In this document: one piece after another, positions 1 through 10,849 of the stretch
Layout of the letters: each line of letters opens with the position of its first letter
How positions within the stretch are numbered: position 1 is the stretch's first letter
Source: Paracyclopina nana
Lineage: Eukaryota > Arthropoda > Copepoda > Cyclopoida > Cyclopettidae
Length of the DNA: 64,000 bases
NCBI GenBank assembly: GCA_019096065.1
Contig: JAGUCH010000003.1
Coordinates: 5,456,001 to 5,520,000, forward strand
Direction: 5' to 3'
Translations under genes and position numbers: made by a program
The notes under the pieces: model-generated
Database searches by the model: none
What the model saw: only the letters and a program-made list of their open reading frames with translations
What the model was told of the DNA's origin: nothing

Positions 1-125
1 TTCCTCTCCCCGGTCTTATTTTTGATCGTTGTCGGAAACAACGACTTCCCAGGGGTGGAGGCGGGAGCGAAGGTGTCGCGTGTTTTGCGGTACTCGAAGA
101 GTTGTCCTCAGCACCGCGCCAATTT
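1..125 (-). mobile_element. 5' leader edge of a Ty3/gypsy-type element with PBS-like site
   Basis: Read on the minus strand, the LTR at 126-322 ends in ACA and is followed 4 nt later by TGGCGCGGTGCTGAGG (121 down to 106). That is the position and TGG-start expected of a primer binding site for a tRNA 3' CCA end. This suggests that the LTR is a 5' LTR and that the body of the element runs off the left edge of the window. The matching tRNA was not identified, and the leader of the second copy (near 64 kb) does not reach its PBS within the window, so the two cannot be compared. Confidence 0.45.
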
Positions 126-322
126 TGTAGGGGTTCGAACACTCTGAGACCTACGCGCTACACCTTACTAACTTATAGCTTACAAGACTCCATCTTAGTT
201 GGAAGGATATGTCGTCGAGCTGTTTGCTCGCGCATAGTCGTTTATTTACTGCTGTACAATTGTAGTGCTACCGCACGAGAGGAGGCGAGAGCGCAGGTAC
301 GCAGGCTCGGGATCCTGCTACA
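126..322 (-). mobile_element. 197-bp LTR (copy 1) of the env-bearing gypsy element
   Basis: On either strand the segment starts TGTAG and ends CTACA, giving the usual TG..CA LTR ends. By eye it is base-for-base the same as 54873-55069, the 3' LTR of the large minus-strand element. It holds an AATAAA-type signal on the minus strand (tttatt around 243-248) and no obvious TATA box. The flank at 323 does not repeat the bases before 126, so it is not a simple solo LTR with visible target duplication. This agrees with its being one end of an element that continues left. Confidence 0.85.
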
Positions 323-1197
323 GAATCATCATTATTTCCGTGAGCTGGACAAATGCGTGTGGCCGGCATTGTAAGCCTACAAAACAAGGAGTTTATTTGC
401 GAACTTGTTGAAAAGCTCATATTTTTAGCGGCTTGTACTTTTGCACCAAGACGCCGCTCTTACTTCATCTAGCGTCTTTGGTTGGGTCGGAGCAGTGATC
501 AAAAATCTATAAGCCATTGGAGGGTCAAATTTTTTCGCTAGATGGCGCTTTTAGGGCAAGTATAATTGGAAAACTGTCGCGCGCGAAACTTGTCACGTGA
601 TCACGGGCGGCAATTTCATTGGCTGATCAGCGGAGCCAGGTTAGAGAAAATTGGTTTCAGTAATGAAAAGCTTGGAAATTTGTGTGAGTTGCATATGGTT
701 TTATGGCTTGAAAGGGTGCCATTTTATCCATAGATTATGTCATATTAATAAAGTTTTCAGAATTAGTGCACCAAAAGCCAAAAAATAGCCCATTAGTGAT
801 CTCCTATGTAGTGCAGCCATGTCAAATGTACTGGGCAAAGTTGCCGGGCTAGATGGCGCATGGAATCTAGCGACTTTACGCCTTTGGCTTATTGCTCTAG
901 TTGGGTAAGTAGTAAGTACTGAGTTGTGCATAATAAGTTGGGGGAAAGGTGAGAAATCACAATTGAATGTGTCAATCTTTCAATTTTAAGCAATAAATTA
1001 TTAAATTAATGTCTTGTTTACAATCAGATTCAAATAGCCAACATTATCAGGTTTATTCAGCAATTAGCACAGAAAATGTTGATTATGAAGTAGGAAATTG
1101 TTTTCGAAAACCCTGACAAAAATTATTAATAATATGGGAATTTTTGTAATTTGTACCAACATAACAATAATAGAGTTGCAGACAACTATGGCAGGGC
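323..1197. other. Gene-free stretch, 3' flank of HMBS
   Basis: No convincing exon is seen. The only useful signal is tttatt at 1052-1057, which reads AATAAA on the minus strand about 140 bp past the HMBS stop and is a plausible polyadenylation signal for that gene. Confidence 0.5.
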
Positions 1198-2728
1198 TTA
1201 TTTTGCATCATCTTGATCCCGAATTTGCTGTGTTTCAGCTTTAGCTCCTTTTAGAATGGCCAACCCACCTTTTTTTGACAAATCTTTCGCAAGAGCAATG
1301 CCAGCCTCATGAGCAATAGCGTACTGTGACTTATGTTCATTAAGAGGTATAGTGATTGCAGCTAATTCGTTAACGTCTTCTATTTGCCTTGATCCGTCGA
1401 GATGAACAGAGATTTCGCTCTTCACACAAACCTTGCCATCAAGGCTCCACACTCCTCCAGTGATTCTCAACTCAAATTCATTAGGTAAGTAAGCATGAGC
1501 AGCCAAAGGTGCAGAACAGCCTCCATCCTAAAAATTTTCTTTTAAATACATATAAAAATAGCCGGTAAAGTCCGACACAGACTAATAGTTAGGTCTAGTT
1601 AGTCTACTATTGCATCGCATTTTCTTGCATTATCAACTTTATGAAAAATGTAACATAGCTACAGTTGAGCATTAAGTCAGAAGAAAGTACCTAAAAAAAG
1701 CTAATTTACTGATTTGAGCAGTTTTTGAGCTTATGAACTGTGGCACGATTTGGGCAGATAAATTTGTCAAAATGGCAAAAAGTCATAGCATATGTAACTT
1801 ACCATGACACGCATGAACGCTCTCTCAGCCATGACAGCTTGGACAGTAGGCTTGTGGTTCAATGTTCTAAGCATAGCCAAGATATTTTCATCTTCTTTTC
1901 GAGATTCTACTGCCAAGGCCCCTTGACCAACTGCATGCAGGCTTTCAGCATTATCCAGCACCTGCAAAAAACCATTTATTTAAAGAAGCTTTAAAAGTGT
2001 GAAATATGAGTGCTTACCTTGTGAATACGATGTGCCATATCTAGCCTAATAAGTCCAGCTGCAGCAAGAACAATTGCATTGTACGGACTGTTGGGACAGT
2101 CTAGTTTTGCAAGCCTTGTATTGAGATTGCCTCTGATATCTTGAAATTTTAGGTTAGGATAGTGACTCTTCAACTGAGCAGATCTCCTCACAGAGCTAGT
2201 GCCAATCATTGCACCCTCTGTTGCAACAACATCTTCCCAAGTTTTTGAGCTGTTTTCAGCAATCACAACGACATCATTTGGCGTTTCCCTCCTACAGATT
2301 ACATTGTCATGCAATTTAAAATGAAGTAAAAGGTAGTTGAAAACATACTCTAACACAGCCCCAATTATAAGACCGTCTGGTAGGGTTGACGGTAAATCCT
2401 TCAGGCTGTGAACAACCATATCCACTTTGCCCTCAATCAATGCATTTTCCAGCTCCTTGGTAAAAAGGCTTTTATCTCCAATTTTAAATAGAGCTCTATC
2501 TAACACTTCATCGCCCTTGGTAGACATTTCCACAATATCAAAAGTAGTCTTAGGGTATAGCTTTTGGAGCTGGTCTCTCACGCTGTAGGTCTGCCACAGG
2601 GCAAGCTGTATTAAATCATATCATGCATGTAGCAACTAAAAATACGTGTCAAAGTGAATAATTACTTGACTTTTCCTAGTTCCCAAACGTACGGTTTGAC
2701 CATCAAAATTAGGCATTGTGGATGCCAT
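1198..2728 (-). CDS. HMBS: Hydroxymethylbilane synthase (porphobilinogen deaminase)
   Basis: Cytosolic heme-pathway enzyme that joins four porphobilinogen units into hydroxymethylbilane. Five exons join in phase: 2666-2728, 2349-2605, 2018-2291, 1803-1961 and 1198-1527, giving 360 aa, the usual length for animal enzymes. The start is the ATG at 2728, opening MASTMPNFDG before the conserved VRLGTRKSQLA segment. Other family hallmarks are VVHSLKDLP, GTSSVRRSAQL, DIRGNLNTRL, AVGQGALAVE and the DGGCSAPLA loop, whose Cys carries the dipyrromethane cofactor. The intron at 2292-2348 is only 57 bp, a multiple of three, and has no stop, so unspliced RNA would stay open. The gene is divergent from SART1 with about 494 bp between start codons. 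Confidence 0.95.
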
Positions 2729-3222
2729 GTTTCACGTAGAATGTTTCATAAAAGATTTGTTGGCAGCTTTATATCCAAGCACGTTGATCAACAACAGGTG
2801 GATGAAACAAGTTTCCCTGCATCCACTATGTGCTGCATAGTAGTGGTCCAACTTCAGGTTCCAATGCCTTAGATTGTGCGAACTGATTAGATCTAGCTTA
2901 GTTCGAAGCATTCTTAGCTTCTAAGAGGAAACCAAGCACAGAATTTTGAGGCATATGGTCAAATTATAAATTCACCGTCCTTATCCTTTTTTCGAAGATG
3001 AAATTGTGCCTCTTCGAAAAAAAAATTAACTCCAAATAATAGAAAAACGAATTTCTTACGAAATCTCGGTGTCCTTTCAATTCTACAGTGTCTTTCAAGC
3101 CGAACTCGGGCTTTTTTCTACCCCATTGCAGTGTAGCGATCTGTTTAGTGTTTATAAACACCGAATTTACCGAGTTAAGTCAAACGTTTTTGCTTGTTGT
3201 ATCAAATTTATTTTCGGCGAAA
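2729..3222. promoter_or_regulatory. Putative bidirectional promoter HMBS / SART1
   Basis: This is the only sequence between the HMBS start codon (minus) and the SART1 start codon (plus). It must hold the 5' UTRs and proximal promoters of both unless distant first exons exist. I see no clear TATA box, which would fit housekeeping promoters. The call is by position only. Confidence 0.4.
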
Positions 3223-5850
3223 ATGGCTGGGCGAAAACGTCGTCACCAAGACAGCGACGAAGGTGAGGTGGAAGAGGATGAGGGGCGAATTTCATCTGGT
3301 GAGGAAGATGAGGAAGAAGGAGAAGTTGACAATCATAGGGAGAAAAGGAAGAAGGGGAAAAAGTCGAAAAAGCACAAGAAAGACAAAAGGCAACACAAAA
3401 GCAAGAAACGGCGGCGGCGATCAGAATCTGCTGGCGATAATGCCAACGATACAGATAAAGAGGGTGGCTCAACGCCCGAGGTTGAGGCAGGTGAGGTTCT
3501 TGAAGTGAGCGATGAAGATGATGGCCGTCGTCGTTCAAGAAGTCCCATAAGAAGCTCAAGTCAGCGAGAAGTTGGACGCTCTTTTAGGGATGCTCCTCCG
3601 CCAAAACGGTCAAGTCGATCAAGGACTAGGTCACCCTCATCACGGGGGAAATCTCCAGCCAAACAGCGTGAACGCTCACCTTCTCCTTCTCTCAAGCGAA
3701 AACCTATAAAAAGATCACCATCTCCCATTGAATCCAAGGGTGGAGCTTCCTCAGAATCGCTGTCTGTTGAAGAGACCAACCGACTTAGAGAGTCCTTAGG
3801 ATTGCCCCCCTTAAAAATTAACAAACCTAAACAAGAAGATGAAGCTGCTGCTGAAGAGGATGACGGACTGGAAGGTAAATTGATCCCTAATTCTACGGTC
3901 AGACATAAGCCGGCTGAAAGCCTCACCGTAAAGTCACTGACTGAAAAGATGCGTGAGCGGTTGCAGCAAAGGAAAATGAAGCGTCAGCAGGAAAACAAGC
4001 TTTTAACTGTTTCCACTCTTGGCGAAGATGAGGATGTTGATGACACTGCCAAATGGCTCGAGAGGCAGAAAAAGAAAGAAAAAGAGAAGAAGAAAGCTGA
4101 GAAAACGGCTAAAATGTTCGACGAGTTGGATGACCAATTTGGTGTCGGTGACATTGTCAAAGAGGACAGGAATCGTGAGAAGGCCAAGTCGTATGACAGT
4201 AAAAACCTGGCTGGTCTCACCGTTGAGCATGATGCTAGCAAATTCCATGAGGGTAGAACTGTTATTCTGACTCTTAAAGACTCTGACGTTCTTGATGAAG
4301 AAGCTGGTGACACCCTGGTCAACGTGAATATGATGGATGATGAAAAAGTCGACAAAAACAAGGAGAACATCAAGAAAGCCAAAGCCGCCTACAACCCATA
4401 CGATCAGGAAGAAATTGATCAAGAGACTGGGGAATTGCGCCGAAAGAATATGCTTGATAAGTATGATGAAGAACTTGATGGGCAGAAAAAGAAGGCATTT
4501 ACGATCGGCAATCAAGGAAGCTATAGCGAAGAGAAAGAGCGTGAGATGGCTAGGGCAAAAATCCGAGAAAAGTTAGCTAACAAAAATCTTGTGTCCCTTG
4601 CTTTGCCTGAGATGAGAGTAGCTTCTGATTACTATACTGAAGAGGAGGCTGTCAAGTTCAAGAAACCGAAAAAGAAGAAGAAAGTCAAAAGGAAAATGCT
4701 GAAGGCAGATGATTTGCTTGGACTCGAAGATAATTCTAATGTCAAGAAAGAGCCTTCTGATGAGGGAAATAAGCGTAGTGCAATTCCCATGGACATAGAT
4801 GATGACGATGAAGTCAAGCCAAATCTCATTGATGACAATGAATTCGCTAGCATTAAGATTGAGATTGAGGACCAAGACCTAGAGTTTGCCCTGAAAAAGG
4901 CACAGAGGCTGAAGCAACGTAAACAAAATCAACAAGACAGAGCGTCGGCTTTCCTGGAAGAAAATGGACTCACGTTGAAGGACGAGCCCGTTGATGAAGT
5001 CACCACGGGAGCAGAATTCATCAACACTTTTGCTGATGACAAGCCTACCTCCCATATCATAATGAATGAAACTTCCGAGTTTTGTCGACATTTGGGAGCC
5101 TGGCGGTCCCACGAGGGAACAGGCCTTGGTGAATCAGTGTCAAAGGATATATTGGACTTTGAAAAGTCTTTGGGCTCTTCCTCTCATGCAAGCTCTAAAA
5201 AGAAAAAGAAAAAAAGTAGGAGTGACAGTTCTGATTCCGATTCTGACTCTGACTATTCTAGCAGAAAGGACAAGCGCAGGTTCAAGAATAGTTTTGCAGC
5301 TGAAAGTAAGAAGAATAATGACAAGGAAGTCATTCTTGACGAAGAGCCAGACCTTCAGAGTGGTGTTGCAGCTGCGATCAAATTGGCCGCTAACAAGGGT
5401 TATTGGGACACTGAGGCAAAGGCCATTGGTGCTTCAAAGCTGAAAGATTTGGAGGCCAAGAATTATACAATTGATGACAAAGCATCCGAGGACAGGCATT
5501 CGAGGAGAGGAGATCGTGGGGGACATGGGGGACCGACTCAATCATTCTCTGAAAAGAAAGATTACAAACCCAATGTTAAGCTCGAGTATATTGATGATGA
5601 TGGGCGAATGCTGAACCAAAAAGAGGCCTTCCGCTATCTCAGTCACAAGTTCCATGGCAAAGGCTCTGGCAAGCTCAAGACTGAAAAGCGCATGAAAAAG
5701 GTCATGGAAGAGAGCTTGATGAAGAACATGTCGAGCACTGACACTCCGCTGCAGACCTTAGAAAAACTGAGGGAGCGTCAAAAGGAAGCTGCCACTCCAT
5801 ATGTAATTCTAACTGGCAACAAAGTTCAGGCAACTGACCTTCGTAAATAA
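3223..5850 (+). CDS. SART1: SART1 / Snu66 homologue, U4/U6.U5 tri-snRNP component
   Basis: Nuclear splicing factor that recruits the tri-snRNP to the pre-spliceosome. A single uninterrupted 875-aa frame starts at MAGRKRRHQDSDEGEVEE; the frame is open upstream to a GTG at 3088, but no earlier ATG supports an extension. The N-terminus is acidic and then Lys/Arg/Ser-rich with RS-like stretches (residues about 1-210). Family blocks include ETNRLRESLGLPPL, DDTAKWLERQKK, GLTVEHD, YNPYDQEEID and the C-terminal DGRMLNQKEAFRYLSHKFHG and TPYVILTGNK. The coding region has no intron, unlike most neighbours. Long Lys/Glu runs are expected to be disordered or coiled coil. Confidence 0.95.
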   Translation: MAGRKRRHQDSDEGEVEEDEGRISSGEEDEEEGEVDNHREKRKKGKKSKKHKKDKRQHKSKKRRRRSESAGDNANDTDKEGGSTPEVEAGEVLEVSDEDDGRRRSRSPIRSSSQREVGRSFRDAPPPKRSSRSRTRSPSSRGKSPAKQRERSPSPSLKRKPIKRSPSPIESKGGASSESLSVEETNRLRESLGLPPLKINKPKQEDEAAAEEDDGLEGKLIPNSTVRHKPAESLTVKSLTEKMRERLQQRKMKRQQENKLLTVSTLGEDEDVDDTAKWLERQKKKEKEKKKAEKTAKMFDELDDQFGVGDIVKEDRNREKAKSYDSKNLAGLTVEHDASKFHEGRTVILTLKDSDVLDEEAGDTLVNVNMMDDEKVDKNKENIKKAKAAYNPYDQEEIDQETGELRRKNMLDKYDEELDGQKKKAFTIGNQGSYSEEKEREMARAKIREKLANKNLVSLALPEMRVASDYYTEEEAVKFKKPKKKKKVKRKMLKADDLLGLEDNSNVKKEPSDEGNKRSAIPMDIDDDDEVKPNLIDDNEFASIKIEIEDQDLEFALKKAQRLKQRKQNQQDRASAFLEENGLTLKDEPVDEVTTGAEFINTFADDKPTSHIIMNETSEFCRHLGAWRSHEGTGLGESVSKDILDFEKSLGSSSHASSKKKKKKSRSDSSDSDSDSDYSSRKDKRRFKNSFAAESKKNNDKEVILDEEPDLQSGVAAAIKLAANKGYWDTEAKAIGASKLKDLEAKNYTIDDKASEDRHSRRGDRGGHGGPTQSFSEKKDYKPNVKLEYIDDDGRMLNQKEAFRYLSHKFHGKGSGKLKTEKRMKKVMEESLMKNMSSTDTPLQTLEKLRERQKEAATPYVILTGNKVQATDLRK

Positions 5851-6088
5851 ACTATTTTACAAAATTCATGTGAATGGAAATAGAATGTAACGTGAGATAA
5901 TATAATTTAGAGAAAGCACCAATGTGCATTTGTTTTCTTGCGAAGGCTGAAAGTAATGCAAGTCGTAAAAAATATTATCAAATTTGAAATTTCCCGCTTT
6001 TTTAAGGCAGCCGAATCTGCCATGTCCAAACCAGCCACTTCATAAAGTTTCATTGAAAGTGTCAGCTGTCGGTTTGTTTTGAAGAAAA

Positions 6089-7611
6089 ATGTCTGCTCAA
6101 GGGGCCAGCAGTCTTTTGAAAATTGGGCAAAAAGCCCTTGTGTTACCGTCGCAAGGTGAGTTTTCCTGCTGCCACTAAATACTTTTCATGAGCTAATATT
6201 CCGTGCTCTAGCTGCTTTGAGCACATCCAGTGCTACCTGTCGCGATGTTCAGACTCGCCCCAAGAGAGAAGGCGTGAATGTGGCAACCCTGAAAAAGGGC
6301 ACCGGGTATCGTTCCTCCTTCTCTGGAACGGTTGCCACAGTATTTGGTGCCACCGGAATGGTCGGTAGAGGTGTTGTGTCTAGGTTGGGCAAAAATGGAT
6401 CGCAAGTCATCATTCCCTATCGTGGGGATTATTATGCTGCCCAAAGGTTGAAGGTTGCTGGAGACCTGGGTCAAATCCTCTTCTCACCTTATGACTTGAA
6501 AGACGAAGAGTCCGTAAGAACTGCCATGAAATATTCTGATGTAGTCATCAACTTGATTGGCCGGGAATTCGAGACTCTGAATTACAAGTTTCATGATGTC
6601 AACGTGGTGGGACCTGCCAATATGGCCAGGATTGCCAGGGAGATGGGTGTGAAAAGGTTCATTCACATTTCATCCATTAATGCAAGCGAAAATCCACCCG
6701 TAAGAAAAAGTAGTTTAATCAAACAATTCCTCCTTCTTATTTGGCTTCTTTTCCAAGAAACTCTTTTTGCCTGGTGGCTCGAAGTGGCTCAAGACAAAGT
6801 GGCTTGGAGAACGTGCTGTGCTTGAGCAGTTTCCTGAGGCCACGATTTTCAGGCCGTGTGAAATGTATGGATTTGCTGACTACTTTGTCAAGTAAGTTAG
6901 AGCTTTAATGTTAGTCTTTAACTTCCATGACAATTCCGCCCTTTTAGCTACTACAATGCATGGTTCAGAAAAGCTATGAACTCATCAAGAATTGCGCTAT
7001 GGAAAAAGGGCCTGGAAACAGTTCGAGCTCCATTGTTTGTGGGTGATCTCACTAGCGGAATCATGGCAGCTTTGAACGACCCTTCAACCAAGGGCAAGAT
7101 ATTCGAAGCTATGGGGCCCAACAAATACTTGCAAGCTGATCTAGTTGACTGGATGCACGAGGTCATGCATAAAGATCCGGTGACCTACCAGTACAAAAGA
7201 TTGGATCTTATGTTTAGCCCTGTGACGATTGCAAAAGCTATCGCTTGCTCCTACCTTCCTGTTGGAAACATTTATTTCGCTGCACCCACGCTTGAAAGGC
7301 TGGAAAGGGTAGGTTAATTTAAGGTGTAAAAAATACCAGTTCACTCCTACTAATCGTTATGATTTCAGTCACAACTTTCTGAAGTGTCTGAGGGCCTTCC
7401 AGGATTGCAAGATCTTGGCATTAAGTTGCATACTGTAGAGGAGAAAATGATGTGGGAATTGGACGCTTTCAGGGCCTTCAGATACCATAAATACCAGGAA
7501 GAAAACAAGCCAGTGATTCACCCTTTGGTTCCTTTGACCAAGGTTGATGAAAAGCAAGTGCTAAGCTATGCCGCCACCAACAAGAATTTGCTTAAAGTTA
7601 TTGGACTATAA
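6089..7611 (+). CDS. NDUFA9: NADH dehydrogenase (ubiquinone) 1 alpha subcomplex subunit 9
   Basis: Accessory subunit of mitochondrial complex I with a short-chain dehydrogenase fold that binds NADPH. Five exons join in phase: 6089-6155, 6212-6699, 6758-6891, 6948-7308 and 7369-7611, giving 430 aa. The N-terminus (MSAQGASSLLKIGQKALV) suits a mitochondrial import signal. The Rossmann motif is ATVFGATGMVGRGVVSRLG, followed by the family strings VINLIGREFETLNY and GVKRFIHISSINA. Exon 3 supplies KWLGERAVLEQFPEATIFRP. AATAAA at 7672-7677 is a likely poly(A) signal. The gene converges with the demethylase gene, whose stop lies 216 bp away. Confidence 0.95.
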
Positions 7612-7671
7612 ATCTATACCCGCATAAAACCCATTAAAATTCATCAGTAGTGGGCTGGAATTATGCCCCGA

Positions 7672-7677
7672 AATAAA
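7672..7677 (+). terminator. Poly(A) signal AATAAA for NDUFA9
   Basis: Canonical hexamer about 60 bp past the stop codon of NDUFA9. Confidence 0.6.
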
Positions 7678-7826
7678 GTTGAGAAGTGTTTCAGCCATTC
7701 CTTTGAAACTCTATTCGGTATGGAAAATAAGGTGATATTTCAAAAGGGCTAAATACAACACGGGCAGAGAAACGCCTAAGTTATCACTGAGGTTAGGTCA
7801 AATGGGAAATGAGGCTGTTAATAGAA

Positions 7827-10412
7827 TTAGAACTTTAGCTTGAGAATTTTGCCTAGCCTCTGTTTGGCTGTACTCAGTCCCTTTTTGGGCTTCTTGCTGT
7901 TGACAGAGTTAATGGACGATTCCGTTCTACTTAGAGAAAGCTTCACCGCCTCGAGAGTTGAAGTGGAAGAAGCAGGGGAGCTCATGAGGAGTGAGCTTGA
8001 CACTGAACGCGATGCACTTGTCTCCAAAACCGGCAGCTTTGTGACAATCTCAGGGGTGCTTAGAGGTTTCAGCTTGACGCTGCTCACCTTTCGCCTCTTC
8101 TCAGAAGCCATCTTTAGGCCGGCCTCAACTGCAGCAACTTTCTTGCTCCGTTGGGCTCTATCCATTTTGGTGCCCTCAAGAGAGCTCTTGGGGACCCTGA
8201 CTTTTGGAGTCCATGCATCATCTTTGGCATTAGATACTGGGGTTCCTATGTCCATCTCGTCATCAGAAAGCTCTAAGGAGGGATAAATGTAGTCTTCATC
8301 TTGATGCACCTTCGTCATTCTCAAGTCTTCACTGGCTTTTTGTCTTTTTCGAACGTTTTTTGTTGGACTTGGGGTTGGCTGCTTGCCCCCTATCGAAAGT
8401 TTGAGTTTGATATTTTTGGGTTTTGTCTCAACATCTTCATCTCCAAAATCTGCAAGGGCATCCCCTAAAGCGCTATCCAGCTGCTTCATTTGACGCTTTT
8501 GGCTAGTCAAAAGCTGACGCACAGAGTCCCTATCAGTTAAATCGTAGGGTTGAGGGTTCAAGGTTGCCATCGGCAATTTGAGCTTGATGTGTTTAGGACT
8601 TAGAGGCTTCTTTGGGGCAAATTTCAGCTCCAAATTCAGGTCGTCTTCATTGTTTTCCTCTCCATCTTCCAACAAACTAAGATCGATTTTCCTCTTTTTG
8701 GGTACTATCTTTATGGGTGTAGGCTTCTTCTCTTTAGGCTTTTCCTCTTTTGGAGTGATTGCTGCAGGAGGAGCTTTCTTCTTGCTCACTCTTCCGAGAA
8801 ACAAGAAGGCATTTCCCCGAGAAATATCAATGAAATCTTCTTCAAGCTCTTTTTTCTGCTTCTTCCTCTTCGACTCTCTCTCGGGCTTTGGTGGGTTGCA
8901 TTTAAGCGTCACTTTTTCGGCCAACCTCAGTTCTTTGGCCAGCTCTCGGACTAATTTGCCAGGATCCACGGTGGGAGGACAAGGCCTCGATGAGTCAATA
9001 TCAGGTAGCCAAGCTTTCAAAGTAGTCAGTAATGCCTTAATGCCTCGTAAAAGATGGCTAGGGCATAGGGTGGAATCACTATTTAAGTCACTCAAATCAT
9101 TTTTCAGCTTCTGAGCAGCCATCCAGTTGACGGCTTCGAAAGACGGAAACTGAAACTTTTTCGGTGTCTTTATCCTCTCTTCAATCTCATAGCATCTGAA
9201 AAATGATCCTCATGAAAGTTAAAAATTCAAAAGGGCTGAAGAGTATCTTACTTGAGCTGAAGTTGAATGTTGAGAGAATGTAAGAAATTTCCACCAAACA
9301 CGATCGAGTCTTTGGTAGTGAGAACAGCATGAATCCAACCAGTTGGAATGAATACAGTTTCCCCTTCGCGAATAACTAGTTTGTAGCATTTGTCAACCAT
9401 GTCGCCGAGGAAAGTCTCACTTTGAGTACCCAACCTCTGCCATCTCTCGTACAATGACAAATTGGTCGAAGTTGGTTGTATGAAATAGAAAATCTTCTCT
9501 CCTTTGTAGATATGGTACCACACCGAAGTCCCACCAAAGTCAATGTGGAAATCTGTAGACCATGCAAATCAGTAAATCAAAAGAACTTTTTATTTAAATC
9601 CTCAACTAACCTGTGTACGAGCCTTCCATGCTCATGATACAGTATTTCTGAACTTGGGGTGGCTCACCGCCTTCCCAACGCTCCTGAATGGTCTGAGGCC
9701 AGACATTGGTGACCCAGCATAGCATTCTTGCAACCAACGGTGGCATAACTTCGTCTCCAAGAGGTAGCTCAGAAACTTCTAAGCTCAAGCAGTTCAAAGT
9801 TGCTTGTCTATCTTCAACCGGAGTTGAGAATGTCTCACAGAACTCTTTGACAGTCATCACAATCGACTCCTGTGATCTGACGTCTATCACGTCGATCTGC
9901 TTGTCTTCCCCAACTGATCCAGGAACGTCCAAAATATTCAATTCGTTCTCGGGCACGGTAAGCCCGAGCCCCTCTGAATTAGGTATGAGGATTGGTCTAG
10001 AGAACCCAGACGAGGATAGAAAGGGTAAAGTCAATTCTTTCCCCTTTTCAAGGACATCGACTGCTCCACCAGGATCAGAAGCATTAGGAAATGGTCGGCT
10101 TAAAATTTGCTCAACGAAGGCCTTGGTACCAACTTGAGGCGGTTTATCTTCTGCATCTTCTTCAGTTGGATTGTGACGATGCTCGTTCGTTTTAGGTTTC
10201 ATTATGGAGGGTCCGCACATTAATTCGCATCTAGGACAATGGTATTTGTCGACAGCCAAGACACCAATTCGCCCAAGCTTGACGCATCGGGCATGGTACC
10301 AAGTGTGACAAATATCGCATTCGATCTGCAATTGCCATTCCTCTTCTGGAACATTTTCAGCACCAGGCTCGGTTGAAAGATGGCCGCAAACGCACAAATT
10401 GCTCGGATCCAT
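7827..10412 (-). CDS. KDM7-type histone lysine demethylase (PHF8/PHF2/KDM7A family)
   Basis: Nuclear Fe(II)/2-oxoglutarate dioxygenase; the family reads H3K4me3 with a PHD finger and removes methyl groups from H3K9, H3K27 or H4K20. Three exons, 9611-10412, 9252-9552 and 7827-9195, give 823 aa. The PHD finger covers residues about 7-62 ([20 protein letters not shown]). The JmjC core holds the metal ligands His270 and Asp272 in [13 protein letters not shown] and His342 in [12 protein letters not shown], so it looks catalytically intact. After the JmjC helical region, which includes [16 protein letters not shown], comes a long Lys/Ser-rich basic tail of about 400 residues encoded by the last exon. 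The subfamily is uncertain; PHF8/KDM7A is favoured over PHF2 because the iron triad is complete. Confidence 0.9.
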
Positions 10413-10849
10413 GACTCCAGAATGATTTGCTAGGCCATGCCAGCGTCAAATTGTCAAGGCACTTGGAGAAAAATTAGAGAGTTACTGAGAATAAACAAAG
10501 CTATGTTTTATTGATGGGCCGTGTTTGACCTCGAAACTTTCATTAGTGGAGGTTTATTAACGGATATTTTAGCTAATTTTGACAATAAAAAAGAGACTGT
10601 ACATAATTCACAATTGATGATTCTATAATTTGCTTTCAAAATCTTCAAAAGTTACACAACTTGTTTTTCCTCAAAAGGAATAATGACTACTTTGTGCCTT
10701 AAAAAGTTTGCTTCGCTTCTGTCTAAAGATTGACGTAAACAAACTTTCACATTTGATGAATTTTCTTTGAATATTCATTGCAATGTACTTAAGTTATGGG
10801 GCTCATATTTAAATGGGTTTAAAAGTGCTGATAATCGAAAAGTTCAACC
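10413..10849. promoter_or_regulatory. Divergent intergenic region, demethylase / EOGT
   Basis: 437 bp lies between two divergent start codons and is AT-rich. No other coding signal is seen, so proximal promoters of both genes are expected here by position. Confidence 0.35.

Noticed and set aside
126-322. Solo LTR
   Set aside because: Flanks do not form a target duplication and a PBS-like site adjoins one side; a full element running off the window is more likely.
3088-3222. Upstream extension of SART1 from a GTG
   Set aside because: GTG is not an expected animal start and the added residues are not conserved; ATG 3223 opens the family N-terminus.
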